From assembly GCA_019009955.1 (NCBI GenBank), contig CM032230.1, forward strand, positions 10,903,501 through 10,967,500: a stretch of 64,000 nucleotides of DNA, read 5' to 3'. The number at the start of each line of letters is the position of its first letter. The first letter of the stretch is position 1. Source of the stretch: Riptortus pedestris. Lineage: Eukaryota; Arthropoda; Insecta; Hemiptera; Alydidae. Positions 23,492-37,100 of the stretch are shown here, piece by piece. The translations under genes were made by a program, and so were the position numbers. The notes beneath the pieces were generated by a model that searched no databases, had not been told where the DNA came from, and saw only the letters and a list, made by a program, of their open reading frames with translations.

Positions 23492-26400
23492 TCAGTGAAT
23501 GTTCCTATTAGATGCTAATCGTTTATCAGAAACAAAAGGAGAAGGAGTTGGTGCAGTAAGGCGATCTCCCCACCTATCCAGCAGCTCAAATATCACTCCA
23601 TTTGTCCAGCCGAATCCATGTACAGTTTCACCAGTTTTGTAGCCACCTCCTAAACAGTCGTACTGGAAAATTAAAACACACATTAGGAAATTATTAAGTT
23701 TATGCATTATTATTTTAGAAGATTTTTCTTAAAGGAAATCAACTAATGAGGTTGTACTCATGATTTTCAATAAACATTTCCTCAAATGTCCATCGATCCT
23801 ACCCAGGAGATGACAAAAACGAGGTCCATTCAATATTATATTCAAAAATGTTTATTTGATCTATACCTTACTCGATATTTAACCATTCTTGTCAATACTA
23901 AAGATCATATTGTTATTGGCTGAAATTGGACATGAAATAGTGAGGGTTTATGCGTTATTATGAGTCGGATCTTTAAATGTTATAAAATCAATCTTCTTAA
24001 AACTTTTGATGGTCTACAATTATTGTTCTAGGAATTTTTTTGTAATTCAAATACTAATCAAGTTATTCATACTTCCTTGTTTTCAGCCCTCAGTGACCCT
24101 TCCCTCACCCCTACTCTGCCTTTTATTCATCAATTTTTTTATAGAAATAGAGAATATGTGGTAACAAGTATGCTATACTAGCACGTTGGAAATCTGTTTA
24201 GTTTACGCAGCCCCTTTGTGATGGACTTTTTTTTAAGAAGTTTTTCAGGCGAATAAAAAAGATCTTCAGGTCTCAACAAGTCCCTCGTTATTATTTTTAA
24301 CAGCAAACGTTTCACTCTCCTTGGCATTTACAATGTTCAGTTTTAAAAATATTCTTCTAAGTCACTACAAAAGTAACAACACTTTGGATTTTGATTTAGA
24401 AATATGGTGAGATGAAATAACTCGTGCTTCATACCAACATGTGGGAAATCTGCTTGGTTTATGTTTGCACGCATGACAGAATTGTATTTTATTCTCATAG
24501 AAACCAGTGATTGTAACTATAAGGCATACCCTGAAGATCTTAATTGTGGCTAAAACTTAGTGAGTTAGAATCTAATAAGAAGTTTACATTTTCAATAGTG
24601 ACTTACAAATGGTTCAGTTGTTCCAAAAATCTTGAATTCCATATAAGAGTTATTGATGAATTTCTGTGCAAAGTTGAACGCGAGCTTGGAAGCCGGAGGA
24701 GTTGCTAGCCGATCTAGACCCTGGATAAGGAACGCCTGCAGAGGTGGGCTGCTGTTAGGGAAATCCCAAAGCTCCCCAGAGTCTTCCAAGGATGCTGGTA
24801 CCCCTCCTGCTGGGTACGCATTACAGCTTGTATAGAATAGTATTTATTACTAATATTTCTATTTGTTAACTAACTAAGGTATTGTTACATTTATTACAAA
24901 AATAATACAAAACTGACTGCCGAGTGAGCTGGCAGAGTTTATATAAGCCTGACGTTAGCTCTAGGAAATTTGAGGTGCCGTCACCCGATGATTGATCGGA
25001 GCCAGGTTCTTCTCCTAAAAGGTTTTAGATTCCTGCTCTGGCTCTATCTGTGCCAATCTTTTGCAGGCATGCCCTATCTTTCTTTGTAGTTCTTAAATGT
25101 GTGATTAAATATACTTAATTTTTTAAATAGTAACAAAATCACTCCAGTAGACCAAAGGATGCATATTTCACAACACTGTAGGCACTGGTTTATATCACTT
25201 GTACGCAATAGGTCAGAAATTTATAGAATCACTATTTCTCCTTCATTCATTTTATCATAACTACATGTTTTTTGTTCTCTAGTTCACACCTCATCAGGAG
25301 TACTATATCCTTAATACTACAAACGGAGTCAGCCCATGGGCTAGAGGGACATGCTTTCTCCAGACTGTCTTATTATCCGTCATTTTAAATTATTAATAGA
25401 TAAAAGTATTACAATCAAGCTCTTAAAGTATTGACCATCTCTTCATGTTTGTGGCTGTTTCACTAGACATTCTTATAGCTTCCACTCTGTCTTACCTGGT
25501 GCCGTGGGGGGAGTCTCCTCTTCCAGGTATCTTTGGGTACTTTCTCTGGCAACTGTTCCTTTTGATTTCATCTTTCTTCTGATTCTGTGGGAATGATGGG
25601 CTCCCAAAGTTTGCTCCATCTATAGCCATCTTCTCTGTTGATGTTGTTTGGGTATTTCACTATTTCTATTGCTTCTTGATGTACGATTCTTTCCCGTTTC
25701 GATCAACTTTTGCCAGCACTTTGACTTCATCAAATTTTATGTGATGATTGGTTTGCCAAAAATGTTCTGGTATTGCTGAGTCTTCTGACCAAATCTTTTT
25801 CAAACTCTTGACTTGTTCTTTGACCCTGGTATTAATCTGTCTGTCTGACCAATGTTTTCCAAGCTATAGGAACAAGATACACTGTATACTTTTGGCACTT
25901 TCCTATGGAGGTTTTATTATAATGGAATGGTTATTACTTTATTATATCACACATTGTTATGCTAATTTTTATTCTAAGAGCTAAAGGTTCAAAATTGAAA
26001 CGGACATATTATATACCTGCAAAAGAGTCAACTTTATATTTCATTAAATAATTGATTACATCTTTAGTCAATTTTTTTGCATTTTGTCTATATGACTTTG
26101 TCCATAGAGGAGCTAAGTTTGATATGTAGAAGTAACTTCTGTGACCACTGTTACTCAAATCATAATCCAACCATATTCCAGTATCTTTATTCCAGAAGAC
26201 CTTAACAAACAAAATGAAGAAATTAGGCATACATACTTATTATATCTATATATATATATAATTGTAACCTCTGTCTGTACATTGTTTTTTTCTCGAAATT
26301 TCACGATAACTTTTCGTTTCACATGTCCTAGACACCATAACTGCAATTTGTTTCTTTGGTGTCTGTTTGTTTGTTTGTTTGTTACCTTTTCACGCATAAA

Positions 26401-28742
26401 CGGCTGAACCGAATTTTATGAAACTTGGTATGTATATTACTACTAACCCAACTTAGACTTTAGGCTATATTAATTTTCTCTGAGACGAAAAGGAGTGGGG
26501 GTTATAAGGGAAGCCTGAAATTAAAAATAGCGATATTTCGTTTTCTATTGGTTTTTCGGCAAATATGCACTTAACAAAAGTTGTTTATTTTGTTATTTAG
26601 AGTAACTTTTGTTATATACACTTTTGTCGTATACCGAAGATTAAATGCGTTATACGCTAAAAATTATAGCGGGAGTCAACAATATTATTAGCCAAAAAAG
26701 ACTCAACCAAACTAAATAAAACTCGGTATGTGTATTTGCAGTGAGGCCTTCATTATAATAAGCCATACCAACATTTCTATGTACGGGCAGGAGTGGGGGT
26801 TATAAGGGAAGCCTGAAATTAAAAATAGCGATATTTCGTTTCCTATTGGTTTTTCCGCAAATATAAACATAACAAAAGTTGTTTATTTTGTTATTTAGAG
26901 TAACTTTTGTTATATTCACTTTTGTCGTATAGAAAAGTATAAACGAGATATACACTAAAATCTAAAGCGGGAGCCAACAACTTGGTTGGGCACTAACGAT
27001 TGAACCGAACTTAGCAAAACTCGGTATGTGAATAAGCATTAATTCTTCCATGATTATAAGCTATATTAAAAATTTTAGGTTCAAAGGGGAGAGGGGATTA
27101 TAAGAGAGGCTGCAATGAAAAACTCGCTTTTTTATTTTCTATTTGTTTTTCGGCAAACGTGCACATAACAAAAGTTGTTTACTTTGTTATTTAGAGTAAC
27201 TTTTGTGTGCATTCACTTTTGTCGTAAAATGAAGTAAAAACGGGATATACGCTAAACGGGAGTCAATAATTATATTAGTACTTATTTAAGGGGTTTTAAT
27301 AAATGAATATTATGACAAATGATGTTATGTTTTCGTCTTATATGATAGTTCAAAGTATGATTCGGATTAGTGAGGTTATAAATCTTCGTCATCCCCTCCT
27401 CATTTATTTATGTTTCCTAGAAAATAACTTTGTTATTTATTTCCAATAGAAATATAAACTATAAGAGCATTTCCATTATTTAATTTCTATAATGTACCTG
27501 GAAGTTATTGAAACAAATATCTAACATAATAACAATTAAACGTTAATGGTAATGTCATTATGACAAAAAACAATATGCGTTTAAACTCGATATGATATTT
27601 TCAGGGTACCACTATTATTTAATTCCATCCGGTAGATAAATTATAAAATAATGTTTTGCATCAATAATATAAGTAGAAGAATGTTGAGAAGTCTCATGCG
27701 GGAGCGGAAGATGACGGGACCAGTTAATCGAATTAACTTATTTCCCGTCTGGCATTCCTGGAAGCGATTTCCAGTGAGATTCACTATTACATATATAATC
27801 TTACGTGCAAAACTTTGCCTGTACTATGTGAGCTCGGATTGGCTTTTGAAAGGAAATATGTTCATTATAGATGATATTTAATTGTAATAAATACTACCCA
27901 TGATTATGGTTTGAACAGTGAAGTCTTACATAAAAAATTAATTTAAGTATAAAAAGTCCGTCACGCAGGGGCTGCGTAAACTAAGCAGATTTCCCTCGTG
28001 AAGTTTAGTAATAGATAAATATACATACTGCTAACACAACACCGTGAATAAATACAAACGGAAATAAGAAATGTTTCATCCAATTTCAATAGCCTGCCGA
28101 CAGGAAGCGTTAGGTTAGAAATGTAAACAAACGGGTCCCGCCTCACACCGGAAAGAAAAACAATTACTGAAATATATCAGAATATAACACATTAATTTTA
28201 TTGAGAACTATTTGCTATATCTAGTACTGTAATTAATAATGAGCCAGAATAATTGTTATCTCAATCAATAAAATTTTAGTACTCCAAAACTTTAAGATGG
28301 GGGGGGGGGGAGTCACCAGTGCATATTTGCATGTATCTCGTATAATAAAGGTCTCTCAAATACAATTTTTGGTATTTAAACTTCCAATAATGTGATTTAT
28401 TATGTATCAGAGTATTGTTTACATAACATGTGTAGAAGTGGCGGTTTGGTGAAAACTGAAAAATGCAAATATCTCGGTTAATATTCAAGATAGAGAATAA
28501 ATGTATATAACAATATTTATAGTAAATTTAATTTGTAATAAGATTGATTCTGTATAATTTTTCGATCCGACGTATAGTAACGGAAATATTTCGAATTTTC
28601 GAAAATCCTCCCCTCTAAACCCCCCCTCCCACTGGTCCGATTTCAGCCGTTAACGAACTTGATCTTTCTTTTTACATAAAACGCTTAAATATGAAGTTTG
28701 GTAAGGATTAAACAAAAATTGCGACCGCTAGAGCGGTAACAG

Positions 28743-28782
<40 letters not shown>

Positions 28783-31700
28783 TTTTGAACGGACCTCATT
28801 TTCGTCATCTACTAGGTAGGATCGATGGACATTTGAAGAAAAATGTCGAAAATTCCGTCATGAGTACAACCTCAATAGCTGATTTCCCTTAAGGGAAATC
28901 TGCTAAAATGCCAACAACGGGTATTAACCCTAAACACTGGTACGAGTAAATGTCAAAATATTGTGCAAAGTAAAGCCTTGCCAAAAAAAAATACCATCAC
29001 CATTCAGCCTCAAATCAATTCCCGGGCGAAGCCGAGTATCTGAGCTAGTACATTAATATAAGTGTACAACATATCCAATGAAATCTATATCTTTTTCTAT
29101 CTACATTATTGTTTTAAAGTAATTTATGTTGGCATATATTTCAAAGACCTCATGAAATGTAAAAAAATTCATAACCTCTCTACATTGACTTGACTTACTA
29201 TTTCTATTGACTTGAGGAGATTTTCTGCTTCCCATTCATACTTCTTTGCACGCACTTTATCTCCCAACAACTTGTACCACTTTGAAAACAAAACAAAATT
29301 CCTCTGAATCAATGAATTTAAATCCACTGGTACAATAGCTTCCGTATGAATATTGCTTCTGTCACCTGCAAAGAGTCACTTAAAAATACATCTTAACTTC
29401 AGCAAATATAGTAATAATAATTTTTAGGAAAAGTCAGTAATACAGGGACTCTGTTAGCAAGCAGATTTCCCAAGTTTTCAATTGTAAGAATAGTGACATC
29501 ATTGGAATGGCAGAGAGCCGTCTCGTCTCAGTTCCATGTTGCTCCCTTAAGAGTAAGAACCTGATGTAAGCGACAAGAGGATACTTAAGCTACTTCATTC
29601 TAGTAACTTCTCAACTGACTCACTGTGCTGAGTGTGTACCAGAACTCAATGAAGAAGAAATACAGATAGTCTACTGTGATATAAATGGTCTTGGTCCACT
29701 TCTAAAGTATATATTACACCATTGATTGATTGATTGATGTTTCCTCCAATTTTTTATTTTAGTTTTCAAATTAACAAAAATTATTGAGTACTCTAAATAA
29801 AATTCTCAGGCTTGACAGAGGAGCTTTGCTTTGGGAATTCAAGTACTAAACTCGACACATTTCCTGTTTTGGGTGTATTACAGACCAAAGATAACTAAAT
29901 TAGCTCACAATATTGCATGTGCACTGGAGGTATGGGTTAGAAACCCCAATCCTGAATTGTGGCTATCACACAGTTCTGTAAAATTAAGTGTGTAATCCAC
30001 AATATTCAACGTTGCACCTTTAGGCCAGTAGCCTAATATTTTTTGTTCTAACTTACTAGAATACTTGGTGGAGCTTGGAGAAATGACTTTTTACTGAAGG
30101 CTCTCACCTTGAGTGTCGCTATACGAGCCTTTCAATGCAAGGTTCGTTTCAATGATGAGCAGATATATTTGTGTAGCAACTTTGAGCATTCTCAATGTCC
30201 CTTTAAAAATATAGGAACCATACTTGAGTAAATTCCAAATATGAAAAATGAAACCTTTGAAAATTTTCAATATATAGATTTTCTGAAAAGCTTCTTTACT
30301 AAATATAAAAGGCTGTATAGGCCTTTCTAACAACTACAGTTAATGGTTTTCCTATTTGAGCTGTTGTTTTTTTTTTTGTTTGGCATTATAGACCGAGTTC
30401 TTTAGCCACTCTCGTGCGAGACTCGAGGGATTTGTGATCAGAATTTTTACATAGTGATTTGTAGTGAGTGATCAACTTGATGTACAACCACCATTAGCCA
30501 AGGAGAACCTGGAATGTGTAGTCTCCAGTAGATTGACAGGCCCCACTGTACCCAGGAAGTCTGTGGCCAATTCACCCAGTCAGCCTCCCTGTGGATGGGA
30601 TCTAAGTGAATCACAATCATCATTCATCCCGAGGGGCTGTCAGACGTGTATACTCATTAGACTCTATAAGCAGTATGGCACTAGGTAAAGAACTTGGGAA
30701 CTTATGTTCTCCCTTGGTGGGTATCAAGCCTGCAACGTTTTGTACTAATTAACACCTACTTTATTTTGGTCGCTAATTAAAATAAAAATAGAAATTTTTT
30801 TCTAAGTTGTCTATTGAAAATTGTTCTACATGTTTCATGGCTATATAACACCTCTTGAGGTGCCATTTCTTTTAGTTATGAAGTGCTCGGTTGGAACAGT
30901 TTTAACTACCACCCCAGTGTGGAGTGTTTGTTTCAACGAGAGTAGAATGTGTTGAGCACTTCATAACTAAAAGGAATATCCCCTGAAGAGTTGGTATATA
31001 GCCTTGAAACATGTATGGCAATTTTCAATAGTCTATATCGTAAAAAAGAGTTTTGGTTTCTGACCATTGCCAATAAACTATGAAGAATATTTGAATGTTG
31101 AGCCCAGGAAAGCAATAAGAAGAAAAAGTATGTTTTTTTTTTTTTGTTTTTTTGCTAGAAGTAATTGTTTCATATTTATTGATGAAATCTTATTGTAGAT
31201 ATCTAAATAGATCATATTTATATTGGCAATTTCTTTACATATACTAGAAACTATACCTATGAAAAATATACTATCCATAACAAAAGAAATAGCTAGCTCA
31301 CCATGGTTATATTCTCTGAAGACAAACCAACGACTTGAGAGGTTCCAACCTGATTCACTGGCAGATTTTAGTGCAGAAAAGTGTTCTTCTAATTCGTCAT
31401 CTGAATCAGCCATTAGTCCACTTTTCATATCTTCTCTTTAAAATTGAAACAAATATTAACTTAATCTTTAATAAATTAGCAGCGACTTTGTGCAACTAAG
31501 ACCAAGGCCATTACATACATTTCTAGACCAGAGTAGGACTAAAGCTTTTATTTAATGAGAATGTCAATAAATAAATACCCTTTGCTCAGGCATCCAACTT
31601 GCAAGAACAGCGACAAAAAGTAATTTAAACCCCAGTAAGTTTATATGGAGTGTATATAAAGTTTGTTAAACAAGAGAGCATATACATTTTTTGTTAAACA

Positions 31701-32713
31701 GGAGTAAATGAAAATGTATTTAAACATTTTTTTTTAAACAGGAGTATATATAAACACTTATGTGGAAACATTATACATTAATAATTGTAGTATTGTAAAG
31801 CACACCTGTAGTGTTCAGGACGAGGTCCTTGAGATGTCACCTTATATTGATACATCTGATATTCATATCCATTTTTCCGAATTACCACTGCCCTGTTGTT
31901 TCTCCAGAACTCCATTTCTCTTTCTAAAATCTTTATTATTATTTAATAAAGCTTTAATACTAAGTTTACATCTGTAGTTAATGGATTTGTTGCTTACTTC
32001 AATATTTTCTTTCAAAAAATCCAAGTCCTTTGTGTGGTTATAATACGACTCCATCATCATTATAAGAAGTGGCGGTTGACTCCTTTGTTTGAAATAAATC
32101 CTTGTGCCACTTGGGACGTAACTATATTTTTCGACCAGGTAGAGAAAATTCTTTATCATATCTGTTTTCAAAGTACTAGTTTCACTGTTATACCAATATT
32201 TATATAAATTTATTTGAATAATTACTTAGCAAATTGCCACCATTGCATTTATTTTTAATACATAGGTAGGCATTGTTCCTTCAAATTTGAAAAATAGACA
32301 CTTTATAATCAAGTATACTTGAAATTATTTTTGTTTTTAAATGGTAACTGCTTAAAGGAAAAAAAAAAATTACACCACTTTTGTATAATAATGTTCAGAT
32401 ATTTTTGTATTATCAGATAAAACTACAAATAAGTATGTATAAACAATTGTCATTTTGTCTGCATTTATTAACATAAAACATACATATACAGTTAAGTCTC
32501 CACCTTACTTAAGCTTCCCTATTTTTAAATTATTTGTTGTGCACTATGAATAAACATTTACACTTTTTGACTATGCAGAGTGACTTTGCTCTGGTTGCAA
32601 AGTCCGAAGTAGAAATTAATAGAAAGTTGCAAGTCCTAAAGGATGCACTTGTCAATTTAAACTCAAGATAAATGCACATAAAACAAAGGAGAGAAGAAAC
32701 AAAGCAAAGAGTG

Positions 32714-32787
<74 letters not shown>

Positions 32788-34050
32788 GTCACCTCTGTCT
32801 GTACATTGATTTTTTTCGCGAAATTTCACGATAACTTTTCGTTTCACATGTCATAGACATCATAACTGCATTTTGTTTCTTTGGTGTCTGTTTGTTTGTT
32901 TGTGTCTTTGTTTATTTGTTTGTTTGTTTGTTACCTTTTCACGCATAAACGGCTGAACCGAATTTTATGAAACTTGGTATGTATATTACTACTAGCCCAA
33001 CTTAGACTTTAGGCTATATTAATATTCTCTAAGACAAACAGGAGTGGGGGTTATAAGGGAGGCCTGAAATTAAAAATAGCGATATTTCGTTTCCTATTGC
33101 TTTTTCAGCAAATATGCACATAACAAAAGTTGTTTATTTTGTTATTTAGAGTAACCTTTGTTATATGCACTTTTGCCGTATACGGAAGCATAAATGAGTT
33201 ATACGCTATCAACTAAAGCGGGAGTCCACAATTTTATTTGGCACTAAAGACTCAACCGAATTAAACCAAACTCGGTATGTGAATTAGTACTAACGCCTTC
33301 ATTATAATATGCCATACTAACATTTCTAGGGACGGGCAGGAGTGGGGGTTATAAGGGAGGCCTGAAATTAAAAATAGCGATATTTCGTTTCCTATTGGGG
33401 TTTCGGCAAAAGTGCACATAACAAAAGTTGTTTATTTTCTTATTTAGAGAAACTTTGGTTATATACACTATCGTCATATACGGAAGCATAAATGAGTTAT
33501 ACGCTATCTACTAAAGCGGGAGTCCACAATTTTATTTGGCACTAAAGACTCAACCGAATTAAACCAAACTCGGTATGTGAATTAGTAATAACGCCTTCAT
33601 TATAATATGCCATACTAACATTTCTAGGGACGGGCAGGAGTGGGGGTTATAAGGGAGGCCTGAAATTCAAAATAGTGATATTTCGTTTCCTATTGAGGTT
33701 TCGGCAATTATGCACATAACAAAAATTGTTTATTCTGTTATTTGGAGTAACTTTTGTTATATACACTTTCGTCGTATACCTAAGTATAAATGAGTTATAC
33801 GTTAAAAACTACTAATTCAAATCTATGTAGAATGCACAGGAAATGGGAAAAATGACAATATGGAGGACAGTGAAGTCTTTCATAAAAAAATAATTGTATT
33901 ATAAACAAATCCACAGAAACGACGGGTATTTACTCTAAACACTGGGACGGGTAAATGTCAAAACATTGTGCAAAGTAAAGCCTTGCCAAAAAAATACTAT
34001 CACCATTCGGCCTCAAATGAATTCCCGAGCGAAGCCGGGTATCTGAGCTA

Positions 34051-34115
<65 letters not shown>

Positions 34116-37100
34116 TATTCTTTACTTACATATATGGGAAATAAACGCCCTTCCTTTAGGATACTCAGGAATGATTCATATTTATGTATATTGGAAACGT
34201 TATACTAGAAAAAGTTTTGTTACCTAGGAAGCATCATTATTGAAGACAGTGATAATAGTGCTGAAGCTGACAGGAGAATAACACTTCCTAGGCAAGAATT
34301 CTAAAGCAAAAGGAGCATTTTAACTAGCAAGCATACCTGTATGTATACCAAAAATATATTTGCTAAGTCATTCTTTTGGATGTACAACCTATATGGAGGG
34401 AAAAGTCGGACTCCTTACAAAATGGGATATATTGGGATGGCAAATAAGTCCTTTCGGTTTTTCAGGGTGAAATAAAACTCAATTTATTATAGACATAAAA
34501 TTTATTTTAATCTACAATGTACTGACCATTATTTAACATGACTTTTCCCCATCTTTCCACTAACTATATAATGCCATTTTCATAGAATGTCTGGGGTTTT
34601 ATGTTAAAAAACTGATCTAAGTGGGTTTTTGATGTCCTCCTTTTGGAATTTCTTTTCATTCATGGAGTTATGCAGAGACCAGGATAGTGGTAGTCGGTTG
34701 GAGCTGGGTCTGGTGAAGGCTGGGGCAAAAGGTCCCATCCAAGGCTCAATAATTTATTGCAAGTGACCAATGAGGTGTAAGGCTAAGCGTTGTCTTGGTG
34801 AAACACAACACCCTTCCGATTTGCCAGTTCTGAGCATTTATTTTTAATTGATCAATCCAATTTTGTTAATTGTGAGGAGTATAGAATTGAATAAATTGTT
34901 TGTCCTGCTGGCAATAGCACATAGAAAATAACGCCCTTGAAATCCTAGCATTACCTTCTTTGAATGCAACTACTAGGTCCCCAAGATTTTCTACGGACTA
35001 CATTACCGTAAAATATCCTTTTTTCATCTCCTGTTACCAACTTTTTAAAAAATGAGTCCTTTTGTTGCCGTTTCCTTAGTGTATCACAAATAGAAATGCA
35101 TGTAGCCAAGTTGGCATCAGTTGTCTAGTAAGAAACAAAAACTTTACCTCCTGGAAACATGTCCCTTGCCTAGAAACATAGCCTAGCCTGTGCAAATGGT
35201 TTTCTACGCTCGTGTGTGACACATTTAGAAATCTCTCGCACTGATTGGGTGTGATTTTGATCAACAATGGCATTAACATTGCTAGTTTCAATTTCATGTG
35301 GGCGAACAATTTTGACAGGTGCATTTAGTTAAGGCATCATCCATATAAACAATGCACATTTTTCTCTGAGCTTCTGCAACACACTTACCTTTATAAAATA
35401 TGCCAATATAGAATGATATTTTCTTCCATATTCTTAGTGCAATAGCCAACACTATACTAAGCTAGTTTCAACAAGAGTTAACAGATATAGTTGACATATT
35501 ACAAATAGGAACCATCTGAGGGATTAATTCATCAGATAAGAAATTTTTCACAGTGATATAAAAATAAGCAGAAAAACCGAAAGGACTTATTTGCCAACTC
35601 AATAATTGATTGAAAGTAATGGCACTGTGCTTTTGGCACATAATCACCAGAAAAAGTTGGACTACAAAAAATCCATCTTGGAAATTCTAAATGAGGTGAG
35701 TGAAAGTGAAAGGTTTTATCAATGTTATAGAAACAAGGAGGGTGAAACTACTTAGGTGTATCATAAGGACAACGATTTAAATTAGGGTGAAGTAAGATTA
35801 TTGGGCATAGCAGAAGAGGGAGGCCTAGAAAATAATTTTTGAATACATAATATATCTTAAGGATTTGTGTCGGTATATTATAAAAAGAGCGGCTTCCAAA
35901 AAAACTCAATTGTTGCAAATTAAATGTATAAGTAGCCTTCTGATCATGATGGTCTATTCACTTTTGTAGTGCCATACATACTACTTACATCCATTCCAAC
36001 TCTACAAAATTAGTGTCAGCTAGCTACATTAATATTGTGCATGTTGATTTTCACCTTTTGCTGTGTCCCACATATTGCATTTCAGTATTCCATTCAAGAT
36101 CCAATACGATTCCCAATAATATAATTCTTTTGCGTCATCCCCAGAAATTAAAAATCTGCAATAGAAAATAATATATATTTATTTATATTGCTTTAGAGCA
36201 CTTAACTTTTTACAACTTAAAATATTGATACCCTTGTGGTAATGAGATACTGGAGTATAGCTCTGGGTGTTCTTTAACATGGCCAGCAGTCTTCCTTCCG
36301 AGCTGTTGCCATTTCCGGTTCAGTTCAACCGCCCACATTCTTAGCTCTTTGTCAGAAATCCTGTTTAAAATATGAGGGGTTTCTTTCCAGTCGGGGGGTG
36401 TCCATATCTGAAAAATACTTTCTTGTTCTTTGATAAAAGTCACTATTTGTATAATCATGAACACAAGTAGCTTTATTAAACAAATTTCCTGTTTAAATTC
36501 ATACAATTATATTATTTTCAATATTCTTTGTTTTGAATAGCTGAAGAAATCCAAAAATATAATACAAACTGAGGAAATTATGTCAAATTCTGTGCAACAT
36601 TGAAATCTTAGCCATTTAAAGAAAGCCCATCAACTGTGGCTGTGAAAACTAAGCAGATTTCTCACGTGCTGATGTGACTCACTAGTGATCTCATCTCACT
36701 ATACATTCTGTATTTCCAAATAAAAATCTGAGTACAAGTGGGAGTTCAATAAAAGCTTACTTGATGAATTAATTACACATTGCATTAGCATGTAACCCAT
36801 CTAGTAAAGATCTGTTGAAACCAATATTGAATATTTAAGGTCGGAATAAGTCGTTTCATGATATATTTGGTAATTGTTAAAGTGCACTGACTAAAAATTG
36901 GGTTTACTAAAAGACTAAAAATTACAAAATGCATAAATCTTGGTAAAAATTCATGACAGAGAAAAAGTTTAATAACATTCATTGTACGTTATTTTTTGAT
37001 GAGGACTCATAGTAATGGAAATATTTAGAATTTTTGATTTTCTCTCTCTCTAACCACCCTTTCCCTCCTAATTCAGCCATTAACGAGCTCGGTTTTTAGT

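Noticed and set aside
32530..32847. Frames with long Tyr-Ile repeats (also at 33930, 53500, 62503)
   Set aside because: They are translations of (TA)n microsatellites.
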